Assembly (NCBI RefSeq): GCF_000003815.2
Contig: NC_049989.1
Span: 12,105,397-12,169,396, forward strand
Length of the DNA: 64,000 bases
DNA from: Branchiostoma floridae
Lineage: Eukaryota; Chordata; Leptocardii; Amphioxiformes; Branchiostomatidae
Direction of reading: 5' to 3'
In this document: positions 24,281-34,299 of the stretch, one piece after another
Position numbering within the stretch: position 1 is the stretch's first letter
Layout of the letters: every line of letters begins with the position of its first letter
The notes under the pieces: generated by a model
The model's input: the letters and a program-made list of their open reading frames with translations, nothing else
Database searches by the model: none
Told to the model about the DNA's origin: nothing
Position numbers and translations under genes: made by a program

Positions 24281-25748
24281 TTAGTGCACGATAAAGTCAC
24301 ACTTGTGCTGGCAGCAGTAACGGGTCTCACTGCAGCGACGACTATACCACCATCCACTGCAGCTCCTCCTCGTGCAGTATCTCACACAATAACATCTTAC
24401 GCGAGTGCCCCAAAGCCAAAGAAGGGAACGTGCCACACGGACATGCTCTCCATCCCTTTCGACCTCACCTGCAAAAAGAATCGGACTGATAAATCCCTAT
24501 ACTTATAGCAAGGGAAGCTACCTTTTATACAACACAAGTGAAGTGACTGCTCTATATAGTCCGAAACACATTTTATTTGCAACTGTTCATTCAACCAAAC
24601 CGACAGAATCACTCTGTTTACAGAAGCCACAAAGACTTATCCCAATTTCCCCACATTGACAAAAAGAAAGCCACTTTTCTCATAGAATCGCAGAACCCAC
24701 AAATTTTAGAAAAGGTGGGCTTTTCGTCTCCCTCTGCTTCCAAAAAAGAAGTCAAACCCAACCTGTTTAGAAATAGCGAACACTAGTTTAAGAGTAGAAT
24801 ATTGTTTATAACTATTCATTGTCGCTTGTATATCTACTATGTTTATACCATGTACTTGCAATTAGCCCTCGGGCACGAACTTACAAATAAAATTCCTTAT
24901 TATTGTCATATATCCACTATATGGTAAAGCCCTTTATACTTCCAACTCCTTGCGCTCATAAAACAGCATTATTTATCCCCCTGTGCCGAAACAAAATATT
25001 TTCGTTAAAGGACAGTGATAATTTTTTAGTTAGCACTTGCCAAGAAAGAAAAACTACATTCTTAAGCTGTTTAGTACACAAAAAGCACAAGATGGTAGGT
25101 ACGAGGGCGTGATATCAGTAAACATGTTGAATTGAATACATAGATTAAGCATACGTAAAAAATATCTTAATGCTTCCTAACATTATGCATATTTCAATAA
25201 GATTGATTTACCGAAGGAGGTTGAAAAAGGGAAAGATCTGAAATTTATATATCCTCACCTGCGGTGTCCTCAATCTCTTCTGTCCCATCCTCATCGTCTT
25301 CCATTATGGAAAGGAGCGAACGCTGAAGAAACAAGAAGCGAATTAATTAGAAGAAGCAAAGATTCTAATGTCAATTAAAAAAAAACCTAGGATGAAATAA
25401 GATGAAAAGGGACATTTTGAACATTAGAAGCCTTACTTCGGGACGCTCTGCTGCAGCCGGTTGGATCAGGATCAGCAGAACCGTCACACCCATGAACAAC
25501 AGCAAGGTTGCCATGGAAACACATCCAGATCGCTGTTGAAAATAATTCTAAAAGTTAAGCTTCATTTCGACATTAATCAGCTTTCATTTTACATTTAGGA
25601 GAAATGAAAACATTTGCCTCACTCCCACCTCAAAATCAGTAGCTTTATGAATCATATGACCGGGTCATAACAAAATATCTGATCTATTTACACCTACGTG
25701 ACAGCGCATGCTCACCTTAGGCTTCCTTGGAGTAGGGACGCGCATCAT
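24281..25748 (-). CDS. Secreted eight-cysteine cationic peptide precursor B1
   Basis: The precursor is 126 codons in four coding exons (minus strand): 25748-25716, 25532-25437, 25322-25259, 24468-24281; phases 0,0,1, all GT-AG. It starts MMRVPTPRKPK, then a hydrophobic signal segment (MATLLLFMGVTVLLILIQ) with a PAAA|E cleavage-type end. An acidic propiece follows (MEDDEDGTEEIED). After RVAR (minimal furin pattern R-x-x-R) comes a 48-residue basic domain, net about +7 without His, with cysteines C-x-C-x3-C-x4-C-x8-C-x5-CC-x3-C, ending at TAA 24281-24283. The last six-cysteine part (C-x3-C-x4-C-x8-C-x5-CC) is close to beta-defensin spacing. Signal / acidic pro / cationic Cys-rich layout is typical of antimicrobial peptides. 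I do not recognise a named family. A second ATG inside exon 2 of the coding set (MATLLL) could be the start instead. Confidence 0.8.
24530..24930 (+). mobile_element. LINE 3' fragment in B1 last intron
   Basis: The B2 intron at the same place is only ~245 bases and runs CTTATAGCAAGGGGAGCTACC...TACTTCCAACTCC without it. B1 has ~400 extra bases between the same landmarks, ending GCCCTCGGGCACGAACTTACAAATAAA. A CTTTATAC-like string on both sides may be the target duplication. Confidence 0.55.
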
Positions 25749-26125
25749 TTGTCTTCGGAGCCAAACAGTTCACGTATTTGGGATTCAGTTGTTTCCTAAA
25801 CATCGGTAGGAATAAATAAGGTGAGTTGAAATTCAGACCACACAGCACCATCTTCTCTGGCTATTTTCAGTAAAAAAGGCAAACTATAAAGTTTCAACCC
25901 AATTAGCTGTGATTTAATCGACGTACATAAACAAAGTACATATATAAATACCTGGAAGCGACATTTCTCAGTTTGCAAGGTCTCTCAATTTTGACATCAT
26001 ATGAATTGGCTTTAGCCTATGTAAATGAAGCTTATGAGTCATAATTGTAAGACGACCATTGCAATCTGATTTCCAAGCAGCTCTAGGTATGGCAACTGCG
26101 GACATCAATTGGACCTCTTTAGAAG

Positions 26126-26403
26126 TACTGTAAATGCAGAAATGTTCGCCGTGGATTAATGTTCGTGGTTTTCGCCGTGACCACTTCACCGTGAAATCAA
26201 AAACACCGCGAACATTTTCTATTAGGGTATTAGACTGCAGTCTATGGTGTTACCGCGAACTTAAATCCACCGCGAACATTTTTCTATTATGGTATTAGAC
26301 TGCAGTCTATGGTGTCACCGCGAACTTAAATCCACCGCGAAAAGTCTCTTTTCTTGCTACCGCGAAATTAGATACCCGCGAACTTAAATGCATTTACAAA
26401 AGT
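26126..26403. mobile_element. MITE with TGTAAATGCA inverted ends
   Basis: It starts TACTGTAAATGCA and ends TGCATTTACA. The interior is made of GCGAACTTAAATCC / CCGCGAACATT blocks, with a ~75-bp segment (TTAGACTGCAGTCTATGGTG) duplicated in tandem. AAGTA flanks both ends, and the paralogous unit near 41195 has a single AAGTA and no insert. Confidence 0.75.
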
Positions 26404-26639
26404 ATCCTTAAGGCTTTCAAGTGGATGCTACGAAAGCGAAGCATACAAAAGCTTCACATATTCTTGGTCATGAGTTATAAGTCACCATGTTTTATTTAAT
26501 CACCTACAAAAAATAGGATGCGTCTATGATATCTGTCAGCCGAATTTCGCACGAAACATGCGTGACTATCTGAAAAATTCTCCCAGTTTGCGATCATATA
26601 CGTACGACGGTCGTCCTCGAATCTAACCGGGGCACTGAA

Positions 26640-26915
26640 GACTGCGTAATACCTCTGTCACATTATCCAAGATCTTCGGGCGTATCGATGGAAGATCGGC
26701 CATATTTAAGATTGACAGAGGGTTGCGCCTTTTTTCACCTGAGAACCGTCCCTGTCACACATACCTTGTCCCTGTCCCTCGTCCCTGTCACATATAAGCC
26801 ATACTTTGTACCTTGTACAATTGTTGTGCAATAAAGTTATTATTATAAGCGAGGCTCGGGCGATTGTCGCAGAATCGTCGTCCGGATCGATTTTCGCCAT
26901 AAAGTAATAGCGTAT
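26640..26915. mobile_element. Copy of the CTGTCAC MITE family
   Basis: Related to 29274-29502: CACATTATCCAAGATCTTCGGGCGTATCG at the left (given here as one family landmark in two parts, TTCGGGCGTATCGATGG being shared) and CGTCCGGATCGATTTTCGCC at the right. It includes a stretch ending TTGTTGTGCAATAAAG. The B2 unit lacks it near 41430. Confidence 0.55.
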
Positions 26916-27289
26916 AAAGCAATGGAAGTCTGCTGCAGACGTTACTCTAACTGTATGGAAACCTAGCCATACGGCCAAGGTAATCTCCATAGCGATTAAG
27001 TATTCGCGGCTGAGACAAGAAGTCGACATTAGACTGATAGAGGCTTTTACGCGGCTTAAAACATCACCGCAGATCGTTGCATGGGTCTCACATTTCATTT
27101 AGATATCACATTCAATATACATCGTTGTGTGTTGGTTCGAACAAAGTTTCTATACGGGAAACATGCGGCTCCAGCGTCTTTTCTGAAGATGTGGCGTAAG
27201 AGTGTGCGGTTGGCTTGAGGTTGTCCTTTCCCATGTACTCTACCAATATACAACGAAACCTTATATGAAACATTTCATGACTCACGTAC

Positions 27290-27430
27290 CACACGGAGAG
27301 CAGGACTGCGACACACACGGTCTGTGCTTTCTCACGGCTTGTTAGGAGCTGGAAAGGTCCCGCTGCTGACTTCTTCAGCTTTTTACTTCCTCAAAGTTCT
27401 CACTTTCACCTGGTTGCTAGGAGATCTTAT
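27290..27430 (-). promoter_or_regulatory. Leader exon and proximal upstream of B1
   Basis: On the minus strand the non-coding exon ends TCTCCGTGTG|GTACGTGAG at 27290. About 100 bases upstream lies GTGAAAGTGAGAACTTTG with AGGAAGTAAA (27387-27409). The first part is IRF-site-like (GAAAnnGAGA) and the second Ets/PU.1-like (GAGGAAGT); both readings are inference. AGCAACCAGGTGA is next to it. No good TATA box. Confidence 0.5.
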
Positions 27431-27884
27431 CAAACAATAGGACATGGTACGAAGGCCCGTAAGCCTTCATTGCACTTGGGATTGCAGCTGGGGAACTGTC
27501 AAAACAAAGGTCACATGTCACTAGTGCATCGCGTCTTAGCTAAGAGCATCTTTTTATTCTAGAAGTCTGAAAAGTGAGTCAAGGGGAGCACAATGTCACA
27601 CTGTCATATTATTGCCATGAATTATACATAGAATAAGCACAAATAAGAAAGCAGCTTCTTACAATTGGACAAGTTGAGAATCTATACCTAGTACTTCCTA
27701 CCAATTTTTTTAGGAAAGTAGTCAGGAGCACAACATCAACTTTTCACGCGCGTATCATCCACGCGCAAATTGATTTTCGGCTGTTTGTAGAAATAAAAGA
27801 TAAAAAGTTTTCAATTATGCTGTAAATCGTACAGGGCAGCAGTTAAATGAGCGTCGTGGAATGCAAAAAAATCGGAAATTTATA

Positions 27885-28465
27885 ATAATATACAAGGGCA
27901 AATGCGCAAAGAACAAATTACGCTCATACAGACTATTCAAATCCACCTATAACGAAGAAGAGTATCTTAAGATTCCGAACGAACGACAAAGATCTATTAT
28001 CACCAAACTACAAATCAGCTGCCACAAACTCCGTGTTGAATCAGGGAGGCACAACCACACACCTCTGGAGCAAAGAGTCTGTCAGTTCTGTAACCTGAAC
28101 AAGATCGAAGATGAATCTCACTTTCTATTAGAACGTTTATATAGTAACGATAGAAGTATTCTTTTTAGCCATATTATAGGAAAGTTCCCTCGCTTTGAAT
28201 ATATGTCTAGTGTTGAAAAATTCATTTTTCTTATGAGCTTTGATCAAACGACATTATACAAACACATCTCAAGCTACATATTTAACATAACTAAGAAACG
28301 AGAAGAAGCCGAACAAATGTATTAGAATAGTTTTAGAATTTATGTTCTAGATTAGTCTTAGAAACCATGTTTACTGCATTACTACCCTTTGTATCTATAT
28401 GCCTGTACTTAGCCCGATAGGGCATGAATGTGCAATAAAGGCTATTACATTATAATAATATAGAA
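27885..28465 (+). mobile_element. 5'-truncated LINE, protein C-terminus and tail
   Basis: A frame running to TAG 28323-28325 encodes the end of a reverse-transcriptase-type protein: RLFKSTYNEEEYLKIPN, KLRVESGRHNHTP, then CQFCNLNKIEDESHFLLE, the Cys-x2-Cys...His knuckle seen at the end of non-LTR elements; the usual final Cys appears lost. The tail reads GCCCGATAGGGCATGAATGT then GCAATAAAGG and AT repeats. The empty site in the other unit (~42290) puts the insert between AATCGGAAATTTATA and CTTATGACAAAG, so the ATG at 27861 belongs to the flank. Confidence 0.7.
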
Positions 28466-28765
28466 TTCTTATGACAAAGAAGAAGATGTGAAATAAAAGA
28501 ATCTATTGTTCTGTCTATAGATCTACCGTACTCTGTTAGATCAGTCATCGGTTTACCTTTTCTAACCACTTACATTTCATAATGTAACGTTTTGGCCAAA
28601 CGTTTTGTCTTTTAATAGCACGCTTGCATCAGTTTGATGCCACCCATATAATCAAATCAACGTGGCCTAACATGTGAATTAGGGTATACACGTTCAACTA
28701 GTATCATTTACCCATCAAAGGGATGGTATACTTATATGCAAATGAAATGTGAAAACCATTTTTGT

Positions 28766-28768
<3 letters not shown>

Positions 28769-28807
<39 letters not shown>

Positions 28808-28814
28808 GTGTGTG
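28769..28814. repeat. (GT)n microsatellite
   Basis: Dinucleotide run; a longer GT run occupies the matching place of the second unit (42497-42842). Confidence 0.95.
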
Positions 28815-29273
28815 ATGTTGTGTACACGATATCTATAAGCTCTAAAGAACCCTGATTCTTGAACTTTGCAGCTTTGAACAAAGGCATTGACCTGAAACTG
28901 GCCTTTCAGCGCTCGTGCTGTTGTCAATGGAGCTTAGGGACATCTGATATCTTTCAGGAAGTGACATGCTTGGCACATCCGATAAGTCGCTTACAATTTG
29001 TACCGTCAGCTCCTGAAAATGTGTCAACCATATCTTTTAAGTGGCTTTCCTTACGCGATACCTCTATTTAATGTTCTATCAGATGTATGGCCCTAACCTA
29101 GGCTAGATACTTATTTTCAACTAATTGAAGTGACGAAAGTCGTTTAAGTGCCTTTCCCAATGGACTTGTTTCTATATTACATTTATGGGCCGAATACCCT
29201 GCCGTTACCCTGCCTACATGACCCCACCCTTGATGGATTGAATACGTGTCGAACAATCCATGAAAGTTGTTAC

Positions 29274-29502
29274 TACCCCTGTCACATTTTCCACGATGTT
29301 CGGGCGTATCGATGGAAGATCGGCCATATCTAAGATCGGCAGAGGGTTGCGCGTATTTTTCACCTGAAAACCGTCCATGTCACATATAAGCCATACTTTG
29401 TACCTTGTACAATTGTTGTGCAATAAAGATATTATAAGCGAGGCTCGGGCGATTGACGCAGAATTGTCGTCCGGTCGATTTTCGCCAAAAGTGACAGGGG
29501 TA
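29274..29502. mobile_element. MITE with TACCCCTGTCAC inverted ends
   Basis: It starts TACCCCTGTCAC and ends with the inverse GTGACAGGGGTA. The interior carries TTCGGGCGTATCGATGG and a TTGTACAATTGTTGTGCAATAAAG stretch (landmark TGTGCAATAAAG). Partial copies are at 26640-26915 and 43314-43490. Confidence 0.7.
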
Positions 29503-30179
29503 TACAAAGACTCGGTCTTGAGGAAGTGTTTTTTTTAAGTAATAAACTTTAATATCATAGATCATATTCTGATTAGAGCATAATTTGGTTTTACAAATCA
29601 AATTATGGTCACTCTAAGATCTCCATCGAATAGGGGGGGGGATAACCTACCCATTCGTTTGTGTGATTTCCTCAAAGATCTCAGGTTTCTCCGACTGTAA
29701 AGATTGCGTGTTAAGAAAACACCTGACTAGAAAGCGCTCGGGCGACAAGTGACGTTGAAGCGAGGTCACACGGAGTTCAAATTTTTGTGTCAAGGACTAC
29801 CACGAGGGAGGGCAGACACGACAGAATGATATACTTGATATATATCATATACTACAAGATACTATTAGCACTTCATGCCTTTTATGTATAACTAGTTACC
29901 TAAATATGCATATATGAATATATGATATCATTCACACTATCGGTAACCGTTTCAATCATGTGGGTGGCACTAAATGAACCTCGTCTTATTGTTAAGGGTT
30001 CTGCATAGAAAAATGGAAGAGAAATCTAACTTTATATGCATATGTAACGTTACAGTCAGTGAGCATTTATTACTTTGCTTGTAGGGTCTCTATGCTTAAA
30101 AAAGCTACTTTCTTTAATTTTCTAACCCTGTAAGTAAATCACTCATTCTGTATGTAATCTCAAATATGAACACCTCTTA

Positions 30180-30420
30180 CATATACACACGCACATACAA
30201 TGCACATACATACATACATACATACATACATGCATACACACAAACACACGTGCGCGCACACACACACATACAATACACAGACATTCACACACAGCCACAC
30301 ACACACCTTCATACTGTGACAAGCATGTATACACAAACACCTACATATACAAATGTACACATACACACACACACATACATAAGCATACATACACAAACAT
30401 AAACAAACAAACATTCACAA
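30180..30420. repeat. CA/CATA-rich simple sequence
   Basis: Imperfect ACACAC and CATA repeats just 3' of gene C. The matching place after gene D is 43775-43990. Confidence 0.9.
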
Positions 30421-30915
30421 ACACAGACGAGAAGTTTTCTTATACCGCTTTATTCAAATAAAGTTTCCAAGTGATCATTTAGATTGTCAGAATTGCTTTT
30501 GCTTGATATTAATTGCACAGCCCTTGCATTATCTTCCTAACTTCTGCAACTTCAGATATCTCAAAGGCCACACAGAGACTACACGTTTGTAGGACATGTA
30601 TAGGAACCACCTCAAAACAAAAGATGATTGTTCTAAGAAAGTTTATCTAAAAGCCTGTAGCTTCACATTGTTGCAGAACGAATTGAACTTCACCTTACTC
30701 ATTTGTTCGCTTGCTCTACAGGATATTAATAACGTCACAATCTGTTGTCGACAACTTTGAATAGATAACAACAACATCCGTATCCAAAAACAAAGACTAA
30801 AGCAAAAGTCGAATGAAGTTGACACCACATATCTAAGACTCAAATCTTCATGATCAGTTAAGGAAAAACTAAGTTTTCCTGTTGCCAGTGTATTTGTTGA
30901 CAATGCATGGCCACC

Positions 30916-33178
30916 CTAGCCGACCCAGGTGCAGACCTTAACCCGAAGGGCACGGCACCCCCAAGTGCACACAGCCCTGCAGACGGCGGACACCACCCTC
31001 CTCACCACACGGCGGATCCACCCACGCTTGGCGCGCTTCTTCACCTCCTGGTCCGGCTCGCCATCCGTCAGAGCCCGGCGACGACGCTTCCCGCACACCC
31101 TGCCGCAAGTACGGCTGCAGATGTTTCTGGTGGCCCAGTAGCAGACTCTGGTCCCAACCACGCGTTTCTTACGCTGCTGCACAGCAATCGTTCCTAGGGG
31201 AAAATATTTCATTCAAACATTCATCATCACCAGTGCCTATGGCCACATCTCCAAACCGGAGCTCGAATGGGATGTTGGAAGGAACGTTTTCCAGTAGTTA
31301 AATTTATAGCAATACGTAACGTTGTTCACAGATGATGCTCATGACTTTTCGTCACGTCAGTTTGCGTGTTTCGGTGTCGTTATATACCTTTCGTTTCTGA
31401 AAACTGACGGGCATCTGTTCGGAAATATGGCCCATGACATTAGCTACTGTCACTTTGATAGGTCGCCTACAGCCTTAACTACCTTACCCCCCTCCAAGAT
31501 TTCACAAGAATCTTTTTTAAGTACAGGAAGAGAAAGAGTGCCCGGTGAAGCACCTTTTTCTAAATAAAGATAATGTTATATCATGCACTGTGAAGTCTTT
31601 CAGCTTACCGTTGGTTCCAGACAGAACTTCCTCCTCCATCTCTGCATTAGCTTCAGCTTCTTCCTCCTCCACAGTTGCCCCTGGGGTGGGGGTAGTCTCA
31701 GTGGAAGACTTGACGGCCCAGTGAGTCCTCAGTCCCTCGCAGAACTCCGCCATGCTCTCACTTAGCACAGACCGCTCCACATGGCCTCGCTCTTCGTCCA
31801 CAGACAGGAATATCTCTGAACGGCGTTCGGCGGCATCAACCTCTCCTTCCTAGTTGTATGAAGCAGGGGAATTTTTGTTTGTTTGAGGTGACATCAAATC
31901 TTGGACACAGATATGGCAATGAATGCGGGCCATGCATTGTATATGTATGACAGGATGGTCTCTGACTAAAAAGGTAAAGGTAAAGGTAGTCCCAATGCTG
32001 TTTTTAGGAAATAGGGGCAGTAGGTTGTTACCCACTGTGTCAAGAGTACGACATTGGGAGGAGGAGTTAATCTCTTCCTTACCCGTTGAACCTCCCCAAG
32101 CGAAGTCTGATTCCCATTTTGTGTAAAGTGGCTTCTCTAAGGACACGTCGTCTGCCCAAAATGCCAGGAATTTGAACTGGAATCTCAAGATCTCAGGCCA
32201 TTCGACGCCACCATATTCAAGTAACACAATGAATCCGAGTAACATATCATTAAAAGTCATGATCAGCATCTTACTTCCATCTGTTCCAGATCCTCCAACA
32301 GCTCTGCAGTGTCCTCGGCCTCCTCAAGGCTTTCGTACAGGACGTAGCACTTCTCATCGCCATTAAACCTGTAGGCCGAGAGGCTCTGGAGATGCAAAGG
32401 TACAGGTAACTTACTAGATACTCAATCAAGACCATCATATTCAAACATGCAAATTTAGAAGGACTGACTGAATAAAGAAAAGTCGTAAATATCATAAGAA
32501 ACCGCTCTCAAAATCATTGTTCACTTGCAATAGGTTCATCAACGCTTACATTGCTCATGTCCCTGATGACGAAGGACGTCCCAGTAGAGCTGACCGTACG
32601 GAAGGTCTCGGTGTCCTTCTCCTTGTCCACTTCCACGGTCTCTTCCAGGATCTCATCCTCTAAGGCCAGCTGCACCGAGCGCTGTAGTTATGTGTAAGGT
32701 ATTACCTCATGGACAGAGAATAATCCCAATTTCATCAATCAACTTTTAATGTTGAAGAAAACAGAATCTTGGAAACCTTTAATATAAAAATTACCACCAC
32801 TACGGCGGGTTTCCGGTTGAGATGGAGACCCAGCAGGGTTCCCCCCACCACTGCAAGTATCACCAGAACCACGCTGCCTATGGCAATGCCGATCTTCAGA
32901 CGACTTCCGTTTTCTCCACGGGCCTTAAGCTTCTTCTGTGAAGGAACGTCATATAAGTGAGATTAGTAACAATTGGAAAACGTAAGAGCAAATATATCAC
33001 AGAGGAACTGTGTTAAAATTTTCAACTATCTTGATATTTGCTTGAATGAATCATAAACATATATAACTGGGTGAATTGTCCGAAATTGTACCTTGATGGC
33101 AGCGATCTCGTCCGGAAAGACTCCTCCAGGCAGCGCCTCGGTAGGAGGCAGGGCATTCTTCTCCTCGCAAGACGTCAT
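30916..33178 (-). CDS. BRICHOS precursor C with two four-cysteine C-terminal segments
   Basis: A 329-codon type II membrane precursor. Coding exons: 33178-33092, 32935-32795, 32681-32550, 32385-32275, 31849-31609, 31193-30916; phases 0,0,0,0,1. Head ends GGVFPDEIAAIK; span GIAIGSVVLVILAVVGGTLL. The BRICHOS part has the Asp (FVIRDMSN) and two Cys (GDEKCYVLYES and MAEFCEGLRTHW), then a Glu-rich linker. Exon 6: QRKKR, then a 24-residue segment with C-x7-C-x3-C-x3-C, KRRRR, acidic spacer ALTDGEPDQEV, KKRAKR, then a 35-residue tail GWIRRVVRRVV... with C-x3-C-x3-C-x7-C, net about +8, no acidic residue. Promoter with TATA at 34191-34197, 5' UTR exon ending 34125; AATAAA (minus) at 30449-30454. Alternative: the eight Cys form one disulfide domain as in chondromodulin rather than free peptides. 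Confidence 0.9.
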
Positions 33179-34124
33179 CTTGGGTTGATTCTGGTGAAAG
33201 AAAGATAGAAAGAGTCAGAAAATATTTCGTCCATTTTTCTTGGAAAAAAATACTTGTTATCTTCTAACATGAAAGTGGTATTCATCGAAATGATGAACTT
33301 CACTGATAAGCCTAGTACCCAACTGCAATAGGAATCCATTAAGATGTTCAAAGCCATGTTGTGCACTTGTCACGGGTAAAAAGGGGTCGGGGGTAAACCA
33401 ACGAGAACATTGTGGTTTTTGAACCTGAAATTGCCACGCGGAATGTTGGTAAATTCTCCGACAAACACTTGCACTCTAACATTCAAGGTGCGCGTACCTG
33501 CCGCTACCGCCAAAATGCCCCGGTTGCGAACTGAAAATCCTCGGAACTACGATTTTAAACCCAGCGCAGGGTGACGTACGGCCGCTGTATGGTCGCAGTA
33601 GGCAGTGTTTCTGTGTCTGTGGGTCCCCAAATCTTGTGGCCGTGGCCACATTAGAGAGGTGACCGCTATAGATTATTTCTGAATGCTTAGGTCAATGGGA
33701 AAAAAAAGACAAAAAGGGGCCGCAATGGCCAGATAGCTACAATGCAAAGGTGTCCGCTAAAACAGGTTTGGCTGTATCCAGATCAGTGTTCTGCTCTATG
33801 GGTCCCTCTTTGGGTGGGGGAGATGAGGTCCCGGACTAGGCGGGCAGGCCCTCAGCTTTGCGGGGAAGGACCCAATTGTAGGGGGCTGTCACGACCGCAC
33901 CATGCAGGGCATCCCACTCTGGTATATTGCGCGGAAAAAATTAATATCTACATGCGTCAGAATAGAATCATTGAAAAAGGAATCGTGTGATGAATCCAAC
34001 CCAAATGCTTGATAGGAGCCACAATGTCAGAAGCACTCGCTAGTTCAAAGAAAGTCAACATATGCAAACAAACGGGACAACCTACCATAGACTTTCACAC
34101 CACCTCTACATACGTCAAACTTAC

Positions 34125-34284
34125 CTCTGAGTGAAACGTGTCTTGAAGCAGGTTGCGCCCGAAGTCTTGGGGAGACAGGCGCGTCGCCTTTTTTATACTA
34201 TCTCATGACAGAAACGGTTGACAGCATGTGGAAAACAAGATATTATCTTGCAACATGTTTTCGACCACCGCGGTATACGATTGG
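34125..34284 (-). promoter_or_regulatory. Promoter and leader exon of gene C
   Basis: Reading down the minus strand: CCAAT (34284-34280), a sequence like ATATCTTGTTTTCC (34242-34230), TATAAAA (34197-34191), then a short leader (CTGTCTCCCC, CTGCTTCAAGACACG) ending CAGAG|GTAAGT at 34125. The leader joins an acceptor CTTTCACCAG just upstream of the ATG at 33178. The same order occurs at 52721-52856, 54138-54296 and 62938-63085. Confidence 0.7.
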
Positions 34285-34299
34285 CTAAAAAATATTAGC

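Larger units (their letters stand above)
23160..34284. repeat. Duplicated unit 1 (B1 plus gene C)
   Basis: Gene order, exon structure and much intergenic DNA match 38760-48070 (unit 2, B2 plus gene D). Differences are mostly insertions present in one copy: the MITEs at 26126 and 26640, the LINE pieces at 24530 and 27885, and the minisatellite at 45953. Confidence 0.75.
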
